64,000 nt of DNA from NCBI GenBank assembly GCA_900551325.1, contig URVM01000003.1, positions 224,277 through 288,276 of the forward strand, read 5' to 3'. A program made the translations under genes and the position numbers. The notes beneath the pieces were generated by a model, which saw nothing but the letters and a program-made list of their open reading frames with translations, had not been told where the DNA came from and made no database searches. Each line of letters begins with the position of its first letter. The first letter of the stretch is position 1. Below are positions 36,394 through 45,140 of the stretch, piece by piece. This DNA is from an uncultured Eubacteriales bacterium. Its GTDB lineage: Bacteria > Bacillota > Clostridia > Lachnospirales > Cellulosilyticaceae.

Positions 36394-38415
36394 TTATTTA
36401 ACCTTTCTGTCTGGGTACTCAATACGTTCATGATACATCCCTTTTAGCATCCGTGTAAAGGACTCTATTATTTTTTCTATATCAGAAATATAAAGTGGAC
36501 ATTCATCAAGCTGCCCCTCATCTAATTTTTGTTTGACCATTTTTCTTACAATATCTTCTATACTCACCTCTTTACCTATCTTATGCTGCATAGAACGTAC
36601 AGTAGCTTCTACAACATCTGCTAGCATAATAAGAGCTGCTTCTTTTGTTTGTGGCTTAGGGCCTATGTAAGTAAAATCATTAATATCTACATCATCACCA
36701 TCTATATTTTTAGCCTTTATATAAAAATACTGAGCTGCACTGGTACCATGATGTTGTACAATCATATCTTTTACACATTTAGGCAGCTTATAAGCCTCTG
36801 CAAGTTCAATCCCGGATGTGACATGAGATAAAATAATACTTGCACTAGATTGTGGATCCAAATAGTCATGTGGATTATCTAGTACCTGATTTTCTTTAAA
36901 GTAATTACTGCAAGTCAGCTTACCAATATCATGATAGTAACCACCTACTCTAACCATCAGAGCATTAGCACCTATTTCATCAGCTGCTGTCTCCGCTAAA
37001 TTAGCTACTAATAAGCTATGATAATAAGTACCTGTCGCTTCAAGAAGTAAACGCTTTAATACAGGCTGGTTAGGATTTGTAAGTTCTAGAAGCTGAATTG
37101 GCGTAATAAAGCCAAAAGCTGCTTCCCAAAGAGGTAAACTTCCAACTACTAAAATGACCACAATCATACCTACTAAAAAGGCTTCTAATGACTTAAATAG
37201 CAACTGACTAGATAAATTAATGCCAACAAGTAGATTAAGACTTATAAAGCTTATCATTTGAATACTACCAATAACAAGGGCGTTACGCATAGTTTGTTTA
37301 CGCTCTTGCATAGAGGTAATAATAGAAATACTAATAAGTCCTGTAATGAGATGATAAGTCATAAACACTAAATCTGCCTTATGAGTTAAAGCTGCTATAA
37401 TGAGCAACATAAGCTGCATAACAATAGCTATATCTTTATCAATTAAAATAGCAAGAAGCAGCGGTGCAAGCACTAAAGGTATATAGATATAATCCCCTGC
37501 TATAAAGATACGTATAATACCTAAAGAAATCACATATAAGATAAAAATAAGACTAGCTTGTCCTCTTGTAAAATTCTTTAAGTTTTTATCCCCTATCATG
37601 ACACGATATAAATACATAATAATAAGTAAAAGTAAAGTGGCAAGTCCTATATACTGGCTATAGTTACGCCCATCATCTGCCTTTAAATACCCCATCTTAT
37701 TTAAAATGGAATAAGCTTCTTCCGTTACACGTGTCCCTTGCTCAATCACACGCTCACCTTGCAAAATATAGACAGGTTCTATAGCATCTCTTGCCTCTTC
37801 TTTTGCAAGACTGGTTGCTTCTTCATCTACAATATAGTTTGGTTTAATTTGTGTATAGACAATTTCATAGGCTATCTTTTGCTGAACAGAATTTAGGTTT
37901 GTACGTTCTAGCTTTGTACGTACATCTAATGACTTATTGTCATCTTCTTTAACCCCTGTATTCATAATTTCTGTCAGCAGACTCACACAAGTTTCCTCTA
38001 TACTTCTAAGTTCTTCTATACTTGCACCTAATAAACTTTTATATTCGTCTTCATAAAGTGGAATAGGTGATTTCCCTTTTAGAATTTGGATAGGTGGTGT
38101 ACCAAATTCTTCTGCAATGCCTGATGTCTTTAAAGTATCTATATATCTAAAGAGAAGCCTAATATTTTCAACACCTTTAGTTAATACTTTTTCTTCCATC
38201 TTATAGACATCGGGTACAGCATTTTCTGCTTGTATACGTTTCCTTTCCGTAGCCAGTTCATTTTCTACTTGAAAAGGTGCTTCAACAGTTACACTAGCAA
38301 TTTGCCCTACTTCTATTTCAAGCTTTCTTCCAAAAAAGTCTCCTGATGTAATTACAATAAAGGTCAGTGCAATAGCAGCAATAAAGTAAATAATTTCTAT
38401 TTTTATTTTCTTCAT
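36394..38415 (-). CDS. 7TM-HD membrane phosphohydrolase (YqfF/PgpH)
   Basis: 673 aa. An N-terminal helix and large extracellular 7TMR-HDED region (about 30-270) precede seven hydrophobic segments (about 270-440) and a cytosolic HD domain with GGYYHDIGKLTC, LSHVTSGIEL and VQHHGTSAAQ. Members such as Listeria PgpH hydrolyse cyclic-di-AMP to pApA. The HD residues needed are present, so c-di-AMP turnover is the likely role. The ATG at 38415 follows GGAGGG. A terminator-like hairpin lies between phoH and this gene. Confidence 0.9.
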   Translation of the reverse strand: MKKIKIEIIYFIAAIALTFIVITSGDFFGRKLEIEVGQIASVTVEAPFQVENELATERKRIQAENAVPDVYKMEEKVLTKGVENIRLLFRYIDTLKTSGIAEEFGTPPIQILKGKSPIPLYEDEYKSLLGASIEELRSIEETCVSLLTEIMNTGVKEDDNKSLDVRTKLERTNLNSVQQKIAYEIVYTQIKPNYIVDEEATSLAKEEARDAIEPVYILQGERVIEQGTRVTEEAYSILNKMGYLKADDGRNYSQYIGLATLLLLIIMYLYRVMIGDKNLKNFTRGQASLIFILYVISLGIIRIFIAGDYIYIPLVLAPLLLAILIDKDIAIVMQLMLLIIAALTHKADLVFMTYHLITGLISISIITSMQERKQTMRNALVIGSIQMISFISLNLLVGINLSSQLLFKSLEAFLVGMIVVILVVGSLPLWEAAFGFITPIQLLELTNPNQPVLKRLLLEATGTYYHSLLVANLAETAADEIGANALMVRVGGYYHDIGKLTCSNYFKENQVLDNPHDYLDPQSSASIILSHVTSGIELAEAYKLPKCVKDMIVQHHGTSAAQYFYIKAKNIDGDDVDINDFTYIGPKPQTKEAALIMLADVVEATVRSMQHKIGKEVSIEDIVRKMVKQKLDEGQLDECPLYISDIEKIIESFTRMLKGMYHERIEYPDRKVK

Positions 38416-38432
38416 CTTTCCCTCCACTTTTT

Positions 38433-38466
38433 AAAAAAATGCCGCTAAAATTAGCGGTCATTTTTT
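38433..38466. terminator. Terminator-like hairpin between phoH and yqfF
   Basis: CCGCTAA / TTAGCGG stem with a short loop and long T runs on both strands; on the minus strand it directly follows the phoH stop. It may attenuate transcription into yqfF inside an otherwise conserved operon. Confidence 0.75.
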
Positions 38467-39432
38467 TGGATGCTTTTGTACTTTTTCATAATCTTCATAG
38501 GCATCAACAATACGTTGTACCAATGGATGACGTACTACGTCATTACGATCTAAATAACTAAATCCTATACCTTCTACCTTTGAAAGTACACGAATCGCTT
38601 CACGAAGTCCACTCTTTTGATCAGCTTGTAAGTCAATTTGTGTTAAATCCCCTGTAATAATAGCCTTACAATTAAAGCCTAAACGTGTAAGAAACATTTT
38701 CATTTGTGGTGGTGTTGTATTTTGAGCTTCATCTAGTACAACAAAGGCATTATTTAAAGTACGTCCTCTCATATAAGCAAGTGGTGCCACTTCAATAAGT
38801 CCTTTTTCCATATTCTTTTCAAATTGTTCAGGTCCCATAATCTCAAATAAGGCATCATAAAGAGGTCTTAAGTATGGATCTACCTTACTTTGAAGGTCTC
38901 CTGGTAAGAAACCTAATTTTTCTCCTGCTTCAATGGCTGGACGTGTAAGAATAATCTTATTTACTTCATTTTTTCTAAATGCATGAACAGCCATTGCCAT
39001 AGCTAGATATGTCTTGCCTGTTCCAGCTGGTCCTATACCAAAGACAACCATATTATTTCTAATACTTTGAACGTATTGCTTTTGTCCCATAGTTTTAGCT
39101 TTAATTGGTTTACCTACTGCTGTCATTGTGATAAGATCTTGAGTTGAAAGTGAAAAATCTTTTTCTTGATTTTTTTTAATCAAGTTTACTGTATATTCCA
39201 CTACTTGGGTATCAATAACTTCTCCTTTTTCAGCAATACTTAAAAGCTCTTTAAAGGTTTTAATAGCTAAATCTATTTGAGAGGGTGACCCAGAAATTTT
39301 AATATCTTCATCTCTTAAAACAACTTTAATATCAAAAAGCTTTTCAAGTAGCTTCACATGCTCATCAAATTTCCCAAAAATTCCTGCTATATAACATGAT
39401 GGTATTTGAATTTTCTTTTCGTCTAAACCCAT
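38458..39432 (-). CDS. PhoH-like ATPase
   Basis: 324 aa P-loop ATPase of the PhoH/YbeZ family, probably RNA-related, acting with YbeY. An N-terminal KH-like segment (about 30-75) precedes Walker A GPAGTGKTYLAMAMA (about 138-152) and Walker B FVVLDEAQNTTP (about 231-242). The start ATG overlaps the yqfD stop (TAATG). Known associations with YbeY in Gram-negative bacteria suggest a role in rRNA processing. Confidence 0.92.
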   Translation of the reverse strand: MGLDEKKIQIPSCYIAGIFGKFDEHVKLLEKLFDIKVVLRDEDIKISGSPSQIDLAIKTFKELLSIAEKGEVIDTQVVEYTVNLIKKNQEKDFSLSTQDLITMTAVGKPIKAKTMGQKQYVQSIRNNMVVFGIGPAGTGKTYLAMAMAVHAFRKNEVNKIILTRPAIEAGEKLGFLPGDLQSKVDPYLRPLYDALFEIMGPEQFEKNMEKGLIEVAPLAYMRGRTLNNAFVVLDEAQNTTPPQMKMFLTRLGFNCKAIITGDLTQIDLQADQKSGLREAIRVLSKVEGIGFSYLDRNDVVRHPLVQRIVDAYEDYEKVQKHPKK

Positions 39433-40670
39433 TATTCACTTTCTCCTTCTACTCCATTTGGATGAATCATTTCATTTTCTGTTAAATAAACTATTTCACT
39501 TACATCCTCTTCTACCACGGCTTGAAGATTGGCATGTAAGACACCATCTTCTAATGTATAATCTACTTCGTGGTAAACTACTTTAGATTCTTTATCCACT
39601 TTTTCTAATAGCTTGTCATATAAAGCCCCATAAAGTTTTTCTTTTCCAACTTCTTCATCTATGGCTTCTTTATAGGGGACATACTCTACTTTTTCTACAC
39701 GTTCATAGTAAAAAGGTAGAGGAAACTTATTCGTTAATCTAAATTGTTTAACTGTTACAAGCTCATCATAATGATTATAAACTTCCTTATGGTGACTCTT
39801 AAAAAAAGGAATTCTATATTGAAATAATTTTAAACTATGTGTGGTACTCACCCGGTTTGTATAATTCTTCTTTATTTGCCAAAGTGGCAAACTTGCTTTT
39901 AATGCATAACCTGATTTTGCCTTAATCTCTGCTTTTGCATGTGTTAAATAAAGGTTTCCTGACTCATCATTATAAGGCATACTTCCAGAAACTAAAATAT
40001 CTCCTTTTTTTACAGTATCCCCTTTTTTGACAAGTGGCATTCCTTTATCTGTGACGATATATGTAATAAGTGCATCTCTTTTTGCTCTAAGATGACAAGG
40101 TTTTGTTTCATCAATCATTGTAGGTTTAGGCGTAGATTCACTAATTGCAATAACTAGCTTGGTTCCTTCAAACTTTACTCCTGTCCATACAATGTCTGGA
40201 TATGTATCAATTAAAATTTGTTCTGCCTTTCTTAAATTCAAGTTCCTTTTGAGCTTACCTATTTCATAACCCTTTTGTTCTAATGTTTCTATAACTTCTG
40301 CTTCATTCAGTCTATTACAGCCTTCAACTTCTATAAGCCACACAAAAGAACACAGTAAATAAATTAAGCACATAAATACTAAAGAACCTAATCCTAACAT
40401 CCAACGTTTACGATAGCGAAATTGTATAAAAGGCAAACCTTTCTTTTCTACAATTTTAATATGACATTTAGATTTTTTGGCATAAGGCTTAAGCTTTTTA
40501 AAATTTCTTGCAGTAGTATGAATGTACATTTTGTTATTTCTACGTGTAATATTCCAAAAGTACTGTTTATCCTTTAAGGCTAGATTTATAAACTTTTCTA
40601 AGGCATAACCACTTACTTCTACTATAACATAACCTCTTAAATAATTCCATATTGATAAGAACAAATCCAT
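39432..40670 (-). CDS. yqfD: Sporulation protein YqfD
   Basis: 412 aa protein of the YqfD/SpoIV-like family, required for sporulation in Bacillus. An N-terminal cytosolic part with RRNNKMYIHTTARNFKKL is followed by one transmembrane helix (about 92-112) and a large extracytoplasmic region. The start is the ATG at 40670, which overlaps the yqfC stop in TGATG. Its presence supports a spore-forming host. Molecular function is not known. Confidence 0.9.
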   Translation of the reverse strand: MDLFLSIWNYLRGYVIVEVSGYALEKFINLALKDKQYFWNITRRNNKMYIHTTARNFKKLKPYAKKSKCHIKIVEKKGLPFIQFRYRKRWMLGLGSLVFMCLIYLLCSFVWLIEVEGCNRLNEAEVIETLEQKGYEIGKLKRNLNLRKAEQILIDTYPDIVWTGVKFEGTKLVIAISESTPKPTMIDETKPCHLRAKRDALITYIVTDKGMPLVKKGDTVKKGDILVSGSMPYNDESGNLYLTHAKAEIKAKSGYALKASLPLWQIKKNYTNRVSTTHSLKLFQYRIPFFKSHHKEVYNHYDELVTVKQFRLTNKFPLPFYYERVEKVEYVPYKEAIDEEVGKEKLYGALYDKLLEKVDKESKVVYHEVDYTLEDGVLHANLQAVVEEDVSEIVYLTENEMIHPNGVEGESE

Positions 40671-40966
40671 CACCCTTTCTGTCCATAACTTATGCAGTCA
40701 ATTGTACCTTTAATTCGGATTTGCTCACTATCCATGCTTTTTGCTTTTAAACCTTTTCCTATAATACCAAGTTCCCCACAACTGGTTTTAAGACGAATGA
40801 CCTCTTCTTCATATTGTACAATACTTATGAAATTTTCTATGACAATTTCTCGGTTTCCAATCATAGAAATAATAGGCACATCTAATACGGTCTCTTTAGG
40901 TATTTCAAAGGTTTCCATCATATCTAGAAGCCACTCTTTTTTCTTGTCTTTCATATCTTTTTTCAT
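40670..40966 (-). CDS. yqfC: Sporulation protein YqfC
   Basis: 98 aa, YabP/YqfC family (beta-rich small proteins linked to spore development). The core VPIISMIGNREIVIENF (about 30-46) and C-terminal IKGTIDCISYG are typical. The ATG at 40966 follows GGAGGGG; a longer frame would include that ribosome site. Translationally coupled to yqfD. Confidence 0.88.
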   Translation of the reverse strand: MKKDMKDKKKEWLLDMMETFEIPKETVLDVPIISMIGNREIVIENFISIVQYEEEVIRLKTSCGELGIIGKGLKAKSMDSEQIRIKGTIDCISYGQKG

Positions 40967-41044
40967 CACATTCCCCTCCTTACCTTTATATTTATGCAAA
41001 GATAAGGACAGGTATAACTAGAAAAGTATATCTGTGAATACAAA

Positions 41045-41077
41045 AAATCCTAGAAATGCATAGCATTTCTAGGATTT
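41045..41077 (-). terminator. Terminator of rpsU
   Basis: Stem AAATCCTAGAAATGC and its complement with a 3-nt loop, followed by a T6 run on the minus strand. Confidence 0.88.
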
Positions 41078-41079
41078 AT

Positions 41080-41172
41080 ACGTTTGTTGCCAAGGGCCTA
41101 TGCCTTGGCTATAGCACAACTTTGCCGCCTATGTTGACCTATAAAGGTTATCAAGGCAGACATCATCAAATT
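41080..41172 (-). other. GC-rich structured 3' untranslated region of rpsU
   Basis: On the minus strand, between the rpsU stop and its terminator, the sequence is richer in GC than the flanks and folds locally: GCCAAGG pairs with CCTTGGC, enclosed by GTTG/CAAC, and an ACCT/AGGT hairpin precedes it. No reading frame. Possibly a structured 3' UTR or a processed small RNA; no known family recognised. Confidence 0.4.
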
Positions 41173-41352
41173 TTAGTATTGTCTATTTTTTTTGCGTGCT
41201 GCTTCTGATTTCTTTTTACGTTTCACACTTGGTTTTTCGTAATGTTCTCTTTTACGAATTTCTTGCATGATACCTGCTTTAGCACAATTTCTTTTAAAAC
41301 GACGAAGAGCGCTATCTAAAGATTCATTTTCGCGAACAGTAACCTCTGACAT
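41173..41352 (-). CDS. rpsU: 30S ribosomal protein S21
   Basis: 59 aa, normal for S21. The N-terminal SEVTVRENESLDSALRRFKR and basic C-terminus (KRKKKSEAARKKN) are characteristic. Start is the ATG at 41352, 6-7 bp after GGAGGG; the longer frame to 41394 is only leader. It is the first gene of the conserved rpsU-yqfCD-phoH block but has its own terminator. Confidence 0.96.
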   Translation of the reverse strand: MSEVTVRENESLDSALRRFKRNCAKAGIMQEIRKREHYEKPSVKRKKKSEAARKKNRQY

Positions 41353-41427
41353 TTCTTTCCCTCCCTCCGGGCTGCAGTATCGTGCTTTATGCATTTGTAC
41401 GGAGAAAAGATTAAAGCACTATCATAA

Positions 41428-41456
41428 ATTATAATTGACATCTGTGTTTCCGTCAA
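41428..41456 (-). promoter_or_regulatory. Promoter of rpsU
   Basis: Minus strand: TTGACG (41451-41456), 17-bp spacer, TATAAT (41428-41433). Lies about 76 bp before the rpsU start and just beyond the alaS stop. Confidence 0.7.
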
Positions 41457-41473
41457 TAGTTTCGGAGTAAGTT

Positions 41474-44119
41474 TTACTTATTTAATTGTTGATTTATGAT
41501 TTCTTTTGCAGTTTCAAGTGCTTCTTTCACCTTACTTGCATCTTTACCACCAGCTTGAGCCATGTTTGGACGGCCACCACCGCCTCCGTTTACAACAGCA
41601 ACAGAAGTTTTAATAATATTTCCACAGTGAACGCCTGCGCTTACTGCGCCATTTGTTGCCATAGCTACTAAGCTTACCTTTTCATCCATACAACTTGCAA
41701 GTACAACAACACCTTCACCTAACTTATCTTTAAATGTATCTCCCATGTTACGAAGACCATTCATATCCATACCAGGAAGCTCAGCTACTAATACTTTAAA
41801 GCCACCTACTTCTTGGATTTGATCTAAGACATTTTCAGCTTCAGCTTTTGCCATATCAGCTTTCATCTTATCATTTTCTTTTTGAAGTGCTTTGTTTTCA
41901 GCCAAGATGTTTTCTACTTTTTTACTAATGCCATCTTTATTTGCTTTAACTGCTTTAGCTACTTCATTTAATTCTTTTTCAATACCTTGGTAGTAATGGA
42001 TTGCACCACGACCTGTTACAGCTTCAATACGTCTTACACCAGATGCTACACCTGTTTCAGAAACGATTTTGAATGTACCAATTTGTGCTGTATTTACAAG
42101 GTGAGTACCACCACAAAGTTCGATTGAGTATCTTCCCATATCTACAACACGTACAACTTCACCGTATTTTTCACCAAAGAGTGCCATAGCACCAAGTTTT
42201 CTTGCTTCATCTATAGAAGTTTCAAGTGTTGTAATATCTAATGCTTCTAAGATTTTTTCATTTACAATAGTCTCTACTTGTTCAATTTGTTCTGGTGTTA
42301 AAGCTTCAAAGTGTGTGTAGTCAAATCTTAAACGTTCATTTGTTACGTTAGAACCTGCTTGCTCTACGTGAGCACCTACTACATCACGAAGTGCTTTTTG
42401 AAGAAGGTGAGTAGCACTATGGTTACGTGCTGAGTCAAGGCGCACTGAACTATTTACTTTAAATGTAGCTGTTTCACCTTGTTTAATAGTACCTGATACT
42501 ACTTTACCATGATGAGCAAATTTACCACCTACAACTTTTGTTGTATTTGTTATTTCTACTGTACCATTTGCAGTAGTAATTGTACCACAATCTCCCATTT
42601 GTCCGCCGCTTTCAGCATAAAAAGGTGTCATTTTAGAAATGATATTTACCTTCATACCTTCAGTCGCTTCTTCTACAATAGCTTCATCTGTAGTAAGTGC
42701 ATCAATTGTACTTTCTACTTCAAGTTGTTTATAACCTACAAACTCTGTAGTAAGTGTATTTGGAAGTTCATCGTATACATTTTTGTCACGACCTGAGTAG
42801 TTTGTTTCACCACGTGCTTCACGTGCACGTTTTCTTTGAGCTTCCATTTCTACTTTGAAACCAGCTTCATCAATGCCTAAACCTTTTTCTTCTAAAATCT
42901 CACTTGTAAGGTCAATTGGGAAACCATAAGTATCATAAAGCTTAAAGCAAGCTTCACCATCTAATACTTTTGCACCTTTTTCTTCAAGTTCTTCAATGTA
43001 ACCATTTAAGATATTAAGACCTTGTTCAATTGTCTTATTGAAGTTTTCTTCTTCTACAGTAAGAAGTTTAACGATGTAATCAAACTTGTCTTCAAGTTCA
43101 GTATACTCATGTTTAGAGTTATCCACTACTGTTTTTACAAGCTCTTTTAAGAATAACCCTTGGATACCAAGAAGCTTACCATGTCTTACTGCACGACGAA
43201 TAAGTCTTCTCATAACGTAGCCACGGCCTTCATTTGAAGGAAGTACCCCATCAGATGCCATAAATGTTGCAGAACGAATATGGTCTGTTATAACGCGAAT
43301 AGACATATCAGTCTTATCACTTTCACCATATTTTACATTTGCTAATGTACATACATGGTCACGAATCGCTTTAAATGTATCTACATCAAATACAGAAGTT
43401 ACACCTTGCATCATAGTAGCAAGTCTTTCAAGTCCCATACCTGTATCAATGTTTGGATTTGGAAGTGGTAAGTAAGTACCATCTTCTTGACGGTCAAATT
43501 GTGTAAATACTAAGTTCCAAAACTCCATGAAACGGTCACATTCACAACCTACTTTACAATCTGGTGAACCACAGCCAAACTCTTCTCCTCTATCAAAGTA
43601 GATTTCTGAACATGGACCACAAGGACCTGTTACACCTACTTCCCAGAAGTTATCTTCTTTACCCATAAATACGATATGGTCTTCTGGTACGCCCATTTTT
43701 TCATGCCAGATTTTAGCTGTTGGTTGGTCTTCTTCATATACAGATACAAAAAGACGTTCTTCTGGAAGTTCAAGCACTTTTGTTACAAACTCCCATGCCC
43801 AACTAATAGCTTCCTCTTTAAAGTAATCACCAAATGAGAAGTTACCAAGCATTTCAAAGCATGTTAAGTGACGAGCTGTTTTACCGATATTTTCAATATC
43901 ACCTGTACGAATACATTTTTGACAAGTTGTCATACGCTTACTTGGTGGTACTTCTTGACCTGTAAAGTAAGGTTTAAGTGGTGCCATACCTGCATTGATT
44001 AAAAGTAAGCTGTTGTCGTTTTGTGGTACAACAGGAAAGCTTTTTTTACGTAAGTGATCTTTAGACTCAAAGAAACTTAAATACATTTCTCTAAGTTCAT
44101 TTAAACTAAAATTTTTCAT
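41474..44119 (-). CDS. alaS: Alanyl-tRNA synthetase
   Basis: 881 aa class II synthetase that charges tRNA-Ala. Motif 1/2 region LLINAGMAPLKPYFTG (about 33-48) and RMTTCQKCIRTGDIEN; the editing domain zinc/hydrolysis motif HSATHLLQKAL (about 565-575) and CGGTHL (near 667-672); a coiled coil (about 720-760) and C-Ala domain with VNGGGGGRPNMAQAGG. Full length. The ATG follows AAGGAGG. It is probably co-transcribed with the VanY-like gene 47 bp upstream and controlled by the alanine T-box ahead of both. Confidence 0.97.
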   Translation of the reverse strand: MKNFSLNELREMYLSFFESKDHLRKKSFPVVPQNDNSLLLINAGMAPLKPYFTGQEVPPSKRMTTCQKCIRTGDIENIGKTARHLTCFEMLGNFSFGDYFKEEAISWAWEFVTKVLELPEERLFVSVYEEDQPTAKIWHEKMGVPEDHIVFMGKEDNFWEVGVTGPCGPCSEIYFDRGEEFGCGSPDCKVGCECDRFMEFWNLVFTQFDRQEDGTYLPLPNPNIDTGMGLERLATMMQGVTSVFDVDTFKAIRDHVCTLANVKYGESDKTDMSIRVITDHIRSATFMASDGVLPSNEGRGYVMRRLIRRAVRHGKLLGIQGLFLKELVKTVVDNSKHEYTELEDKFDYIVKLLTVEEENFNKTIEQGLNILNGYIEELEEKGAKVLDGEACFKLYDTYGFPIDLTSEILEEKGLGIDEAGFKVEMEAQRKRAREARGETNYSGRDKNVYDELPNTLTTEFVGYKQLEVESTIDALTTDEAIVEEATEGMKVNIISKMTPFYAESGGQMGDCGTITTANGTVEITNTTKVVGGKFAHHGKVVSGTIKQGETATFKVNSSVRLDSARNHSATHLLQKALRDVVGAHVEQAGSNVTNERLRFDYTHFEALTPEQIEQVETIVNEKILEALDITTLETSIDEARKLGAMALFGEKYGEVVRVVDMGRYSIELCGGTHLVNTAQIGTFKIVSETGVASGVRRIEAVTGRGAIHYYQGIEKELNEVAKAVKANKDGISKKVENILAENKALQKENDKMKADMAKAEAENVLDQIQEVGGFKVLVAELPGMDMNGLRNMGDTFKDKLGEGVVVLASCMDEKVSLVAMATNGAVSAGVHCGNIIKTSVAVVNGGGGGRPNMAQAGGKDASKVKEALETAKEIINQQLNK

Positions 44120-44166
44120 AAGTATTCCTCCTTATAATATATACAACCCTCTAGCCCTATAAATCT

Positions 44167-44763
44167 CTAGTAGGTATGAATTTGATAGTTATAAAATTGC
44201 TCCTTATATTCCTCAAGACAAAGGTTTAACCGAGACATTTTCTTCGCATGGCCTACTCCAATATAACGATATTGCCAAGGTTTATAAGATTGACCTGTAA
44301 AATCTTCTTTATACTTAGGGTATCTTAGTATAAAGCCGTACTCTTTTGCGTAGGCCCTAAGCCAGGCAAACTGGTCTGATGCTTCAAATTCCCAAAGTCT
44401 ATCTAAAGTTTCCTCCCTATTAAGTGCTAAATCAATAGAATAACCTAATTGGTGTTCACTACATCCAGGTGGTGCTATATACTCTTTAGCTCTTTCATAT
44501 GCTAGTGGTTCCTTTAGTCCCGCCCTTATTTGTCTTTGAACTTCATTTAAGTAAAGCTTTTTTTGATAAGCAAAACACTGATATCCTCGTATACCTACAA
44601 GTGGTGTCATACCTGCATCTTGCAAATCCCGGTTCAATTTATAAAAAGCTTCATATACTTCTTTCATTAGCCAAATGTGAGTCACTGGCTCACTTACTAA
44701 AGGCGTTGGAATATAAAAGGCATTTAAAGGCTTCTTTTCATTAACTATACTTAGTTTATCCAT
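44167..44763 (-). CDS. VanY-like D-Ala-D-Ala carboxypeptidase homologue with altered active site
   Basis: 198 aa, M15 family, no signal peptide. The first half of the zinc site is intact: CSEHQLGYSIDLAL (about 99-112; His and Asp ligands). The second half, normally EPWH with catalytic Glu and third zinc-ligand His, reads YKPWQYRYIGVGHA (about 161-174), so Glu is Lys and His is Gln. It may bind peptidoglycan ends or D-Ala-D-Ala without cutting, or be inactive. It lies between an alanine T-box and alaS with no terminator in the 47-bp gap, implying induction when alanine is short. Confidence 0.8.
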   Translation of the reverse strand: MDKLSIVNEKKPLNAFYIPTPLVSEPVTHIWLMKEVYEAFYKLNRDLQDAGMTPLVGIRGYQCFAYQKKLYLNEVQRQIRAGLKEPLAYERAKEYIAPPGCSEHQLGYSIDLALNREETLDRLWEFEASDQFAWLRAYAKEYGFILRYPKYKEDFTGQSYKPWQYRYIGVGHAKKMSRLNLCLEEYKEQFYNYQIHTY

Positions 44764-44789
44764 GCAATCACCCCGTTTTTATTTTTGGG

Positions 44790-45065
44790 CAAAATAAAAA
44801 ACCCCATCCCAAAATAGGGACGAGGTTGCTCGCGGTACCACCCTAGTTATACCTATACATATAGGTATCCCTTTAAGACCTCTAACGCAGTCACCCGTAC
44901 ATCCCTACTACCCGTTCAAGATGTATGCTCAAAGGCTGCTTCAATAAATAGGTATTAGGAAACTCTCACCATCATTTCCCTCTCTGAAAATCCTTGTTTA
45001 TTTACTACTCCTCATCTTCGCATGTCACTTATTCTATTTATATACTAAGTATAGTTATTTATATG
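44790..45065 (-). ncRNA. Alanine T-box riboswitch leader
   Basis: Minus-strand T-box leader. The T-box AGGGTGGTACCGCG is at about 44835-44848, followed by the terminator stem (CCTCGTCCC / GGGATGGGG) and a T6 run near 44796-44801. The specifier region reads GAAGCAGCC near 44933-44941, giving an alanine codon (GCA, or GCC three bases on). It controls the VanY-like gene and most likely alaS. Uncharged tRNA-Ala would favour antitermination. Confidence 0.9.
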
Positions 45066-45079
45066 CCTATTATGATAAG

Positions 45080-45108
45080 ATTATATGCAACTTAGTTAAA
45101 TTTGTCAA
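45080..45108 (-). promoter_or_regulatory. Promoter of the alanine T-box operon
   Basis: Perfect consensus on the minus strand: TTGACA (45103-45108), 17-bp spacer, TATAAT (45080-45085), just ahead of stem I of the T-box. Strong basal initiation with control by antitermination is expected. Confidence 0.8.
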
Positions 45109-45140
45109 CGGATAAGCTAATTTGTCACCTATATTCTTGA

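Noticed and set aside
41080..41172. tRNA gene
   Set aside because: The folded segment lacks a cloverleaf, anticodon arm and T-arm consensus.
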